A DNA stretch of 64,000 nucleotides from Bog-950 sp046329535 (GCA_046329535.1 JAXLUN010000005.1:62001-126000), one strand, 5' to 3'; counted from the stretch's first letter, positions 56,138 through 64,000 are shown. Notes: generated by a model from the sequence alone, not told the origin. Program-made: numbers and translations.

Positions 56138-57139
56138 ATGAGCATAACGCTTCTGGCTATTGAATCTTCCTGCGATGACACCTCAGCTGCTGTGAGCAAA
56201 GATGCCAAAATTCTTGCCAACATCATTGCCGGCCAAAAGGTGCATGAATTATGGGGAGGTGTGGTGCCTGAACTGGCTTCGCGAGCGCATCAGCAAAACA
56301 TTGTGCCGGTAGTTGATTTGGCTATCCTGCAAGCCGGTATTGCCAAAGAAGAAATCAATGCAGTTGCCTTTACGCGCGGTCCGGGTTTAATCGGCTCTTT
56401 GTTAGTGGGGGTTAGCTTTGCCAAAGCTTTTGCTATGGCTTTAAATGTACCGCTGATTGAGGTGAACCACATGCAGGCACATATCCTGTCGCATTTTATT
56501 GATAACCACCCCAAGTTCCCTTTCCTGTGCCTCACTGTTTCGGGCGGACATACGCAATTGGTGCTGGTGAAAGATTATTTAGAGATGGAGGTAGTAGGCG
56601 AAACCATTGATGATGCAGCGGGTGAAGCTTTTGATAAATCGGCTAAGTTGCTGGGGCTGCCTTATCCCGGTGGGCCGCTGATTGACCAGTATGCGAAGGA
56701 AGGCAATCCACTACGTTTTACTTTTGCCGAGCCGCAAATAGCTCATCTCGATTTTTCTTTTAGCGGGGTTAAAACTTCTATTCTTTATTTTCTGCAAAAA
56801 GAAGTGCGTAAGAATCCGCAGTTTGTAGAGGAAAATCTGCGCGACCTTTGCGCTTCTATTCAAAAGACTATTATTGACATACTGCTTAAAAAGCTAGAGA
56901 AAGCAGCAAAGCATTACCAGGTAAAAGAAATTGCTCTGGCGGGTGGTGTGTCGGCTAATTCAGAACTGCGGCTGCGTTTTCAGCAACTGGGTGAAAAGCA
57001 TGGCTGGCCTACACATATCCCCCGCTTTGAATACTGTACTGATAATGCCGCTATGATTGCCATAGCTGCGCACTATAAATATCTGAAAGGTGAATTTGCC
57101 TCGCAGGATATGGAACCGTTGCCAAGGTATCAGTTGTAG
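56138..57139 (+). CDS. tsaD: tRNA N6-threonylcarbamoyltransferase catalytic subunit
   Basis: 333 residues, the usual length. It attaches threonylcarbamoyl to A37 of ANN-decoding tRNAs together with TsaB and TsaE. Visible are LAIESSCDDTSAAV, the iron-binding HMQAH (HxxxH), LTVSGGHTQLVLV, the nucleotide-binding DDAAGEAFDKSAKLLGLPYPGG (two parts), and AGGVSANSELR. Single gene divergent from tamB; the other t6A genes are not here. Confidence 0.97.
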   Translation: MSITLLAIESSCDDTSAAVSKDAKILANIIAGQKVHELWGGVVPELASRAHQQNIVPVVDLAILQAGIAKEEINAVAFTRGPGLIGSLLVGVSFAKAFAMALNVPLIEVNHMQAHILSHFIDNHPKFPFLCLTVSGGHTQLVLVKDYLEMEVVGETIDDAAGEAFDKSAKLLGLPYPGGPLIDQYAKEGNPLRFTFAEPQIAHLDFSFSGVKTSILYFLQKEVRKNPQFVEENLRDLCASIQKTIIDILLKKLEKAAKHYQVKEIALAGGVSANSELRLRFQQLGEKHGWPTHIPRFEYCTDNAAMIAIAAHYKYLKGEFASQDMEPLPRYQL

Positions 57140-57237
57140 GGGTAATGGTAATGATTGTTGTTTACTTGTTAATTGATAGAGGTAGATTAGTTCCCACGGT
57201 AATTCTCCTTATTGGATGATAATTTTACTTTTAGAGT

Positions 57238-57660
57238 ATGAACAAATTCGCTTTTACCAGTGCTGTCTTTCTTCTGTTGTTTCTAGCCTCTTGTAGTAAC
57301 AAGCCGCAGAACGTTGTAGAAGAACAAAAGCGTATTGTATTTCGTTTTGAGTTAGATTCAGCCGGCAATATTGCTGATACTAAAGTGGTAGATGAGTTAT
57401 CTGCTCTGGCGGTGAGTATCAGCCGAAATGCGGACAAGGTGGTGATGCACAGTTATACTGAACAAATGCCCGATGCCGAAGAGGCGAAGCGCCTGGCTTT
57501 AGAAAGGGCGATGGTAGCGAAAGCCATTATGTTTCAAGCTGCTCATGAGCGAATTTATTATAGTGTTGGTTTAGATGCTGCGGGTTTTGAAAAGCCGCTT
57601 GATCCGACTCACCCAGGCTCACTCACTAACCGCAGAGTGGAGATAGAGTATTTGAAATAA
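57238..57660 (+). CDS. Small divergent OmpA-like lipoprotein
   Basis: 140 residues with lipobox FLLLFLASC (Cys19). The chain keeps an OmpA-domain outline: VVMHSYTEQMPDAEEAKRLALERA (two parts) takes the position of GHTDN...LSxxRA, and TNRRVEIEYL is the typical end. The Asp-containing GHTD loop is changed to HSYTE, so peptidoglycan binding is doubtful. Probably an outer-membrane-anchored protein. Confidence 0.6.
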   Translation: MNKFAFTSAVFLLLFLASCSNKPQNVVEEQKRIVFRFELDSAGNIADTKVVDELSALAVSISRNADKVVMHSYTEQMPDAEEAKRLALERAMVAKAIMFQAAHERIYYSVGLDAAGFEKPLDPTHPGSLTNRRVEIEYLK

Positions 57661-57692
57661 GCGAAATCCACCTGTGTTTTTTTTGCTGAATT

Positions 57693-57746
57693 AAGCCCCT
57701 TCCATTTTCATCTCCTTAAATAAGGTTTTAAAATGGGCTTTTTCTC
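57693..57746 (+). terminator. Terminator after the OmpA-like lipoprotein gene
   Basis: CCATTTT (57702-57708) pairs with AAAATGG, with an inner stem CCTTA/TAAGG and an outer AAGC/GCTT separated by a bulge. A run of T follows. The bulges make this less certain than the others. Confidence 0.5.
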
Positions 57747-57790
57747 TACATATTCATTGCCTCAGCTGCTAGCAATCGGATTCGGGAAAA

Positions 57791-57830
57791 ATTAGCGCCA
57801 ACCGTGTTTAGGGTCTCGGCAAGTTCGAAA
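57791..57830. repeat. Second copy of degenerate dispersed repeat
   Basis: It starts ATTAGCGCCAACCGTG and aligns without gaps, at about 70% identity, to 40197-40236. It lacks the second hairpin arm present at 40256-40269, so it is a partial copy. Confidence 0.35.
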
Positions 57831-57860
57831 ATTTCATTTGCCCTCCGTCCTTACAGGGAG

Positions 57861-58053
57861 TTGCACCCAATGAAGCCTTTTGCCACAACCTGTTGCAGAG
57901 AGTTACACCCAATGAAGTCTTTTGCCGCCACCTGTTGCAGCGAGTTGCACCGAATAAAGTCTTTTATGGCAACCTGTTGCAGGCAGTTGCAGTAAATGAA
58001 GTTTTTTAACCCAACTCTCTGTAAGGGGTTGCAGCAAATGAAGCTTTTGGGCC
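57861..58053. repeat. Intergenic 42-bp tandem array 3
   Basis: Four 42-bp units start at 57861, 57903, 57945 and 57987, and a partial one at 58029. The unit begins TTGCACCCAATGAAG and contains ACCTGTTGCAG near its end. Both strands are open and encode 14-residue repeats (minus strand FIGCNSLQQVVAK type). The 610-bp gap 57661-58270 holds this array, the terminator, the dispersed repeat and the marC promoter; no other gene is seen. Confidence 0.9.
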
Positions 58054-58258
58054 TGTTTTGTTCCAAAATAGCTTAAAAATGGCTTTTCCCCCTTACGCTG
58101 ATTTGCTTCGATTGGATAGTTATCTCCAACGCCCAGGGGCCTAGCAAAGCCGAAAGACCTGATGAGGCGAAGCTTTTATACGATAGGGCTGTGTTCTTTT
58201 CTGAGTTCAATTTGGTGCAGTCAAATCCCCCTCGAGAGATGGAGGCCTTGTAATTAAT

Positions 58259-58266
58259 TATCTTCG
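58259..58266 (+). promoter_or_regulatory. -7-like box of the marC-family gene
   Basis: TATCTTCG fits TAnnTTyG and lies four bases before the ATG at 58271, the same layout as tsaD. A good -33 element is not visible. Confidence 0.35.
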
Positions 58267-58270
58267 CGCC

Positions 58271-58840
58271 ATGATACTTATAAAATCTATTATCACCGTT
58301 ACCATCACCCTGTTTGCCGTTATAGATGTAATTGGCAGTTTGCCGGTTATTATTTCGGTGAAGAAGAAGGTGCCCAACTTTAACCCCTGGCTGGTAACTC
58401 TGGCCAGCGGTGCACTGATGGTGTTCTTTTTGTTTGCGGGGGAAGAGTTTCTGGGTGTTATGGGTGTAGATGTGCGTTCGTTTGCACTGGCAGGTTCTAT
58501 CGTGCTTTTTGTGCTGGCTATGGAAATGATACTCGGCATTCACCTGTTTAGAACCAACGAAGATGACCACCGCTCGGGCAATTATGTGCCGGTGGCCTTT
58601 CCACTAATTGCGGGTTCGGGCACGCTGACCACAATTCTTTCGCTCCGCTCCGTGTACGATACCACAGAAATATTGGTAGGTATCTTAATCAACTTAGTGG
58701 TCGTGCTGCTGGTGCTTCTTTCGAGTAACTGGATAGAGGATAAACTAGGCACCACGGCTTTAGCTGCTATCAAGAAGTTTTTTGGCGTAATACTGTTGGC
58801 TATTGCCATTAAGATTTTCAGCACTTATGTGAAGTTTTAA
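58271..58840 (+). CDS. MarC-family integral membrane protein
   Basis: 189 residues with five or six membrane spans. TLFAVIDVIGSLPVIISV at the start, FPLIAGSGTLTTILSLR in the middle and GVILLAIAIKIFSTYV at the end are the MarC/YchE landmarks. Usual length ~190-210. The family is annotated as small neutral amino-acid transporters or as of unknown transport role; the original link to multiple drug resistance was not upheld. Alone in its transcript, ended by a hairpin at 58912. Confidence 0.9.
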   Translation: MILIKSIITVTITLFAVIDVIGSLPVIISVKKKVPNFNPWLVTLASGALMVFFLFAGEEFLGVMGVDVRSFALAGSIVLFVLAMEMILGIHLFRTNEDDHRSGNYVPVAFPLIAGSGTLTTILSLRSVYDTTEILVGILINLVVVLLVLLSSNWIEDKLGTTALAAIKKFFGVILLAIAIKIFSTYVKF

Positions 58841-58911
58841 CAGCCCTCCCAGCTGAACGCTAACGACCTATGATTTATGTTGGTATGTGCGGTAATTGAT
58901 TTTTTTGCAAT

Positions 58912-58931
58912 ATAGCGCCCGCTATTTTTTT
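58912..58931 (+). terminator. Weak terminator after the marC-family gene
   Basis: ATAGC (58912-58916) and GCTAT (58921-58925) pair around GCCC and are followed by seven T. The stem is short, and the T-run is also 20 bp upstream of the next ATG. Confidence 0.4.
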
Positions 58932-58948
58932 AAAAAGGTAGCCCGATA

Positions 58949-60769
58949 ATGAGTACAGAAGCGAATATGAATACCCCCCAGACCGAGCATAACCCATACG
59001 GAACTATCAGCCCGGCCGTACCCGAAACCAAATACTTTTTAACCACCGATAAGTTTGAAAAAGCAGTAGGCAACGATTTTATTAAACATGCGAACCGTAC
59101 TTTAGAAAAAGGTGATAAGTTTATGGTCGGTCTGTCGCACGGACAGTCACCTGCCGGAGTATACCGTTATATAATGGAGCATTACGGTGAGCTGAAAAAT
59201 CCGCAGAATATACTTTACACCTTTGTGAACTCGCCTATGGAGCGACAGCGGAATCTGGAAGGTGTTATAGATGCCCGCGAGTTTGTCAAGAAACTTTTTC
59301 GGGCCGGTCGCATTACCCGCAGTCAGATTATCGGTTATAATTTTAACCGCGAAAGTCTGGAAACTTATGCGGCAGAATTTAATCAAACCGTAGCTTCATT
59401 TTTAAAGGAGTACAATAAAGAAGGGTTTGATTATGTTTTTCTGGCTTGTGACCCCACCGGGCGGGTGGCGGCTATTGAGCGTAACTCAAAGGCATTTGAA
59501 TCTACTGAAATAGCTATGGTGGTGAACAACCGCAAGGAAAAAGAACTGACCGGCACACCATACTTTTTGAAACGCTCCAAACGCATTGCCTTTTTAGCTA
59601 CCAAGGCTGATAAAAGACGCCCGCTGGCTTGGCTGTATGCCGTAGATGCACACGAAAAGGAGAGTCCTGGTTTTTTACGTTACATACCTAATGTAAGTAA
59701 ACGCATGACTGTGTTTATTGATGATAAGGCACTTACCTGGCCGCAGATTGAGGTGAACCGCGAAACCCCTTACGGCACCAGCGTGATACGGATTGATACC
59801 GCCAACCCCTATAAGCCGAATGCCAAAGAGAAGTTGCCGGTGTTGATTATGATACACGGCTTTTTAGGTCTTAACTCCTTTGACGGACTGCTGGCTACCA
59901 TTCCATCGCACTTATACATAGCCGCTGCCATGCACTATGGTTCTATTCCCAACGATTTGCCTCCATCGGAATACTCGCATCACATAGCCAGTAATATCAA
60001 TGCGGTGGTAGAATACTTTGGTGCTAACGGCCATCCTGTTTATATCTACGACCACTCTATGGGCAACATCTATTTTATGATGATTGACCGAGAGCTGAAT
60101 CAATATCCGGCCGTCAAGAAATATCTGCGCGGACGCATTGGAGCTAATCCGTTTTTTGGGGAAGAATCTAAACATGCCATTCTCGGCTTTTTAGATAATG
60201 TGATTCTTCCGGCACTTTCTCTAACTAAAGGTCTGGCGGCCAAAACCATGATGATAACCCTGCGCGGAGTCATTCCGTTAGATTCAAAAGCCGGTGTGCG
60301 TAAGCGCGGTATAGTGTTGTCTGACTGGCTGATTAGTAAAGAAAGTTCCATGCGCGATCGTATCTGGGCCGCTGCAAAAGAGCGGATATTGTACCTGATG
60401 ACTAACATGGATTCTCTCCCTCATCTAAACCGTATTCCTATTGAGCGTGCACTCAATCGTTTGCCCGCTAAGGTGTTTGCCATACAAACTCATTCAGCAT
60501 TAGAGCAAAGCAAACAGTTTGATGACCAGAAGGGTCTGGTGAATATGCCCAAACTGAATATTCCGGTATTGATATTAAAGAGTGAGCGCGATGGCGTGGC
60601 GCGATTTGTTCCGCGTATTTACAAGGGTGATAACATTGAGGTGATGGATGTAACCAATCATCATGAATATGATTTGTTTCGCGAACACCTTTACCACATG
60701 GTGCAACCTCAGCGAACTTCGGAGATTATTGACCGCTTTATCAGCGGAATTGAGAGTGGAACCCGCTAG
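58949..60769 (+). CDS. NagB-like sugar-phosphate isomerase domain fused to alpha/beta hydrolase
   Basis: 606 residues in one uninterrupted frame. Residues ~20-245 follow the glucosamine-6-phosphate isomerase/6-phosphogluconolactonase layout: GLSHGQSPAGVYRYIM for the phosphate-binding loop, then FLACDPTGRVAAIE where NagB has GIGxDGHIAFNE, and TGTPYFLKRSKRIAFLAT for the helix-strand before the end. In the second motif Thr170 and Arg172 replace the Asp and His of NagB. Residues ~275-600 are an alpha/beta hydrolase: IMIHGFLGLNSF (oxyanion HGF), YDHSMGN with Ser370 in a D-x-S-x-G elbow instead of G-x-S-x-G, and a possible catalytic His at 571 or 572 (TNHHEYD). No signal peptide, so cytoplasmic. 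Function unknown. Confidence 0.75.
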   Translation: MSTEANMNTPQTEHNPYGTISPAVPETKYFLTTDKFEKAVGNDFIKHANRTLEKGDKFMVGLSHGQSPAGVYRYIMEHYGELKNPQNILYTFVNSPMERQRNLEGVIDAREFVKKLFRAGRITRSQIIGYNFNRESLETYAAEFNQTVASFLKEYNKEGFDYVFLACDPTGRVAAIERNSKAFESTEIAMVVNNRKEKELTGTPYFLKRSKRIAFLATKADKRRPLAWLYAVDAHEKESPGFLRYIPNVSKRMTVFIDDKALTWPQIEVNRETPYGTSVIRIDTANPYKPNAKEKLPVLIMIHGFLGLNSFDGLLATIPSHLYIAAAMHYGSIPNDLPPSEYSHHIASNINAVVEYFGANGHPVYIYDHSMGNIYFMMIDRELNQYPAVKKYLRGRIGANPFFGEESKHAILGFLDNVILPALSLTKGLAAKTMMITLRGVIPLDSKAGVRKRGIVLSDWLISKESSMRDRIWAAAKERILYLMTNMDSLPHLNRIPIERALNRLPAKVFAIQTHSALEQSKQFDDQKGLVNMPKLNIPVLILKSERDGVARFVPRIYKGDNIEVMDVTNHHEYDLFREHLYHMVQPQRTSEIIDRFISGIESGTR

Positions 60770-60839
60770 TTATCTCTTTAAACTAAATGGCTGTTGAAGT
60801 GTTTTTACTTTTTTACTAAATCAATCAAATCATTATTTC

Positions 60840-61889
60840 ATGATATCAACTAAAGCGTATGCCGCACAGTCAGCCACCACCCCGTTGGCGCCTTTTCAGT
60901 TTGAACGCAGAGAACCCGGAGCGCACGATGTGCAGATTGAGATACTATATTGCGGAGTTTGTCATTCCGATATTCATCAGGTAAGAAACGAGTGGGGCGG
61001 TTCTATGTATCCCATGATCCCCGGTCATGAAATCGTAGGCCGTGTTATCAGTACAGGAAACCAGGTAACCAAGTTTAAAACAGGTGACTTAGCAGGGGTC
61101 GGTTGTTTCGTTGATTCTTGCCGTGAGTGCGAAAACTGTAAACAGAGCCTGGAACAATACTGCGATGCTGGCATGACCGGCACCTACAATGGCCGGGAGC
61201 GGAAAACAGGAGCCCCCACCTATGGTGGCTACAGCACACAGATTGTGGTAGATGAAAATTATACACTTTGCGTATCAGACAAACTTCCTCTGGCCGGGGT
61301 GGCACCTTTGTTGTGTGCCGGCATTACAACCTACTCTCCTTTGCGCTATACCCAGGTTGGAAAGGGGCATAAGGTGGCCGTGCTGGGTTTAGGTGGATTG
61401 GGACACATGGCCGTCAAGTTTGCTGTATCATTTGGCGCTGAGGTAACAATGTTGAGTTCATCAGCTTCTAAACAAGCCGATGCAGAAAAATTAGGTGCTC
61501 ATCATTTTGCTTTAACCAGTGATGCTAAAACCATGAATCGACTGAAAAATAGTTTCGATTTTATCATCAACACAATTTCAGCTCAGCATGATTATGGAAC
61601 TTACCTGCAGTTGCTGCGTACCAACGGAACCATGATTGTATTAGGCGTACCACCGGTTCCTTCGGCAGTACCGGCATTTAACTTAATTGGTAAACGCAGA
61701 AGTATAATAGGCTCGCTTATTGGCGGTATTAAAGAAACTCAGGAAATGCTCGACTACTGTGCAGCGCATAACATTGTGAGCGAAGTAGAAGTGATTAAAG
61801 CCAGCGAAATTAACGAAGCGTACGAGCGCATGATAAAAGGCGATGTGCGTTATCGTTTTGTGATTGATATTAATTCCATTCGGGGCTAA
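60840..61889 (+). CDS. Zinc-dependent NAD(P) alcohol dehydrogenase (YahK/CAD type)
   Basis: 349 residues. The catalytic zinc site has Cys41 (YCGVCHSDIH) and His63 (PGHEIVGRV); Cys94, 97, 100 and 108 (CRECENCKQSLEQYC) hold the structural zinc. The Rossmann motif LGLGGLGHMAVKFA binds the cofactor. Spacing matches the cinnamyl-alcohol-dehydrogenase-like group, which reduces many aldehydes, usually with NADPH. The substrate is not clear. Seventy base pairs follow the hydrolase fusion gene on the same strand. Confidence 0.92.
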   Translation: MISTKAYAAQSATTPLAPFQFERREPGAHDVQIEILYCGVCHSDIHQVRNEWGGSMYPMIPGHEIVGRVISTGNQVTKFKTGDLAGVGCFVDSCRECENCKQSLEQYCDAGMTGTYNGRERKTGAPTYGGYSTQIVVDENYTLCVSDKLPLAGVAPLLCAGITTYSPLRYTQVGKGHKVAVLGLGGLGHMAVKFAVSFGAEVTMLSSSASKQADAEKLGAHHFALTSDAKTMNRLKNSFDFIINTISAQHDYGTYLQLLRTNGTMIVLGVPPVPSAVPAFNLIGKRRSIIGSLIGGIKETQEMLDYCAAHNIVSEVEVIKASEINEAYERMIKGDVRYRFVIDINSIRG

Positions 61890-61981
61890 TATCGTTGACA
61901 CCTGCACGCAACAATTTTTTAACCAAACGACTTGCTGAACTTTCTATTTTTGCCGCGCCTTTCTAAAAAGGCTTCAGTACA

Positions 61982-64000
61982 ATGATTAATAAAGCCTTTT
62001 CCAGATTTGTATGGGGTCTGTTCTTCAGCAGTATCACCTTGCTCTGCGTGGCTCAAAATACCGGTACGTCTAAGCATACCATCAGCGGATATATCAAAGA
62101 TGCATCGAACGGAGAAAGTCTTTTGGCGGCCTCTGTTTATGTAGTTGAATTAGGCAAAGGTACCACCACCAATGAGTATGGTTTCTATTCCCTCACGCTT
62201 CCTGCCGGAACATACAACCTTAAAATCTCTTACATCGGGCTGGTAACGCAGCAGAGAAAAATTGAGTTAAACAAGGAAGTGCGACTCAATATAGACATGA
62301 GCTCATCGGTAACCGATATGCAGGAAGTGGTTATTACCGGAGAAAAGAAAGGCCAGAACTTTGAAAGCACCGATATGGGCAAGCAGGTGGTAAGTGTGGA
62401 AGTTTCTAAAGCATTACCGGCTTTGTTTGGTGAGGTAGATGTGCTTAAAACCATTCAGTTATTACCGGGTATCATGGCTTCGGGCGAAGGTAATTCAGGT
62501 TTTTACGTTAGGGGCGGAGGGCCCGACCAGAATTTAGTTTTGCTGGATGATGCGGTCGTTTATAACACCGGCCACCTATTCGGGTTCTTTTCTGTATTCA
62601 ATAGCGATGCCGTAAAGAACACAACGGTTATTAAAGGTGGTATGCCGGCCAATTATGGTGGAAGAATTTCTTCGGTGGTAGATGTGGGAATGAAGGAAGG
62701 CAATATGAAGAAGTGGAATGTAGAAGGCGGCATCGGTTTAATTTCTTCGCGCCTTACTATTCAGGGGCCAATTAAAAAGGATAAATGCTCCTTCATTGTT
62801 TCTGCTCGCAGAACATATATTGATCTGTTGCTGAAACCAATTTTACCCAAGATAGGTGATGGTGAATTTGCCGGTAATGAATATTACTTCTACGATATTA
62901 ATGCTAAGATTAATTATCGAATATCTGACCGTGATCGATTATTTCTGAGTGGTTATTTTGGTCGTGATGTATTCAACTTTAAAGACCCTGGGGGCAATTT
63001 TAAACTTAATTTCCCTTGGGGAAATTCTACCGCCACCCTTCGTTGGAATCACCTGTTCAGCGATAAGTTGTTTCTGAACACCATGTTCATTTACAACGAT
63101 TTCGGGTTTAAAGCCAAAACATCCTTTCAGGATTTGAAATTTGAACTGAATTCCAGTGTTAAAGAAGCTACGGCTAAAATGGATTTTGATTACTCTCCGC
63201 TCATTGGACATATGATGCAGTTTGGTATGCAGTATAACTTCCATGTGTTTACTCCGTATCAGGCTACCGGGAGTGCTGGCGATGTAGATTTCAAAACCAC
63301 TAATCAGGCCCGAAAGTTTGCCCACGAAACCGCCCTTTATTTTCTCGATGATTTTGACGTAACCGACTGGCTGAAAATTAATGCGGGCGTACGAGCCTCA
63401 GTATTTACATTCATGGGGCCATTCAGTAAAACCGTCTTTAAAAACGGAGTAGCTGTAGATACCTTGAATTATAAAGCCGGTGAGAATATTAAAACCTATT
63501 GGGGTATAGAGCCTCGTTTGGCGATGCGTTTTAAAGTAGATAAAACATCTTCGCTTAAATTGGGTGTTACCATGAACCAGCAGTATATACATTTGGTATC
63601 TTCCTCTACTACCACACTGCCGGTTGACTTATGGGTACCCAGCACCGGAGTTGTAAAACCACAGATTGGTGTACAGGCCTCATTGGGCTACTTCCGTAAC
63701 TTTAAAGACGATATGATTGAAACTTCAGTAGAGGTTTATTACAAACATTTATGGAATCAGATTGAATACGGTGAAAGCGCAGTAGGTAATATTACCATTG
63801 ATGTAGAAGATCAGTTCACCTTTGGCAAAGGATGGAGTTATGGAGCCGAATTTTTTGTGAAGAAAGCAAAAGGTAAATGGACCGGTTGGATTGGATATAC
63901 CCTGGCTTGGACTTTTCGCAAATTTCCTGAAATTAATAACGGAGAAACTTTTCTGGCTCGCTACGACAGACGACACGATATTTCTATCGTGAATATGTAC
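61982..64000 (+). CDS. TonB-dependent receptor with carboxypeptidase-like N-domain (partial)
   Basis: The frame opens at ATG 61982 and stays open to the window's last base (673 codons), so the C-terminal barrel is missing. Signal peptide to LLCVAQ; residues ~28-115 are the beta-sandwich domain (TISGYIKDASNGESLLAASV); the plug is ~120-235 (LPGIMASGEGNSGFYVRGGG, LVLLDDAVVYNTGHLFGFF, ALPALFGEVD). The segment SGFYVRGGGPDQNLVLLDDA is the form of SusC-unlike, peptide- or metal-type receptors. Ligand unknown. A 9-bp inverted repeat (61966-61974, 61992-62000) brackets the start codon, and a TATTTTTG box lies at 61945-61952. Confidence 0.9.
   Translation, partial: MINKAFSRFVWGLFFSSITLLCVAQNTGTSKHTISGYIKDASNGESLLAASVYVVELGKGTTTNEYGFYSLTLPAGTYNLKISYIGLVTQQRKIELNKEVRLNIDMSSSVTDMQEVVITGEKKGQNFESTDMGKQVVSVEVSKALPALFGEVDVLKTIQLLPGIMASGEGNSGFYVRGGGPDQNLVLLDDAVVYNTGHLFGFFSVFNSDAVKNTTVIKGGMPANYGGRISSVVDVGMKEGNMKKWNVEGGIGLISSRLTIQGPIKKDKCSFIVSARRTYIDLLLKPILPKIGDGEFAGNEYYFYDINAKINYRISDRDRLFLSGYFGRDVFNFKDPGGNFKLNFPWGNSTATLRWNHLFSDKLFLNTMFIYNDFGFKAKTSFQDLKFELNSSVKEATAKMDFDYSPLIGHMMQFGMQYNFHVFTPYQATGSAGDVDFKTTNQARKFAHETALYFLDDFDVTDWLKINAGVRASVFTFMGPFSKTVFKNGVAVDTLNYKAGENIKTYWGIEPRLAMRFKVDKTSSLKLGVTMNQQYIHLVSSSTTTLPVDLWVPSTGVVKPQIGVQASLGYFRNFKDDMIETSVEVYYKHLWNQIEYGESAVGNITIDVEDQFTFGKGWSYGAEFFVKKAKGKWTGWIGYTLAWTFRKFPEINNGETFLARYDRRHDISIVNMY

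Noticed and set aside
57804..58066. Open frames on both strands over array 3
   Set aside because: Repeat-driven, without signal peptide or domain.
1..64000. tRNA, rRNA or riboswitch
   Set aside because: I found no T-loop, anticodon-arm set or conserved rRNA block by eye. A tRNAscan-SE and Infernal run would be decisive.

Overview
The window is chromosomal DNA of a Bacteroidota bacterium. A Chitinophagales- or Sphingobacteriia-like lineage is likely but not provable from this stretch. The signs are four cargo proteins with type IX secretion (T9SS) sorting tails, SprB and PKD repeat adhesins, TonB-dependent receptors with carboxypeptidase-like N-domains, an HmuY/HmuR-type locus, a C-terminally extended ribosomal protein S16, and upstream boxes of the Bacteroidota form TAnnTTTG. 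Shine-Dalgarno motifs are rarely seen. I saw no rRNA, tRNA, CRISPR array, phage or plasmid backbone; the only mobile-type gene is one REP-associated (Y1) transposase.

Layout. 1-2.4 kb: a C-terminal scrap of a gene cut by the left edge, a secreted beta-propeller T9SS protein and the Y1 transposase. 2.8-9.3 kb: an integral membrane protein, then a leftward hmuY-hmuR-like pair overlapping by 4 nt, a LysM-TPR protein and a DUF721 (DciA-like) protein. 9.5-11.3 kb: a PLP-dependent ACC deaminase/D-cysteine desulfhydrase homologue and a CREST/alkaline-ceramidase-like membrane hydrolase. 11.5-17.7 kb: a 2066-residue SprB-repeat adhesin. 17.7-22.0 kb: a histidine phosphatase divergent from menF-menD-menB (menaquinone synthesis). 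22.1-27.5 kb: rplU-rpmA, two different L,D-transpeptidases converging stop-to-stop, and the leftward rpsP-rimM-trmD-rplS operon. 27.8-35.2 kb: a DUF2147 protein, an M23 peptidase and an 1808-residue PKD/SprB adhesin. 35.4-40.8 kb: an OmpA-type lipoprotein, a secreted DUF6134-like protein, a DinB-like protein, small envelope proteins and a thioesterase. 40.8-48.2 kb: fadJ, a cytoplasmic TPR histidine kinase and small envelope proteins. 48.3-57.1 kb: a T9SS cargo protein, TamB, and divergent tsaD. 57.2-64 kb: a small OmpA-like lipoprotein, a MarC-family protein, an unusual NagB-like/alpha-beta hydrolase fusion, a zinc alcohol dehydrogenase, and a TonB-dependent receptor that runs off the right edge.

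Functional themes are the cell envelope (adhesins, peptidoglycan cross-linking and cleavage, OmpA anchors, TamB), uptake across the outer membrane, menaquinone synthesis, and translation or tRNA modification.

The least-explained signals are: three intergenic tandem arrays, unrelated in sequence but all with a period of 21 bp or 42 bp and all open on both strands; the NagB-like/hydrolase fusion with altered catalytic motifs; a degenerate dispersed repeat found at two of these intergenic sites; and several strong dyads, one with the start codon of a TonB receptor in its loop and one a perfect 16-bp palindrome upstream of the PKD adhesin.
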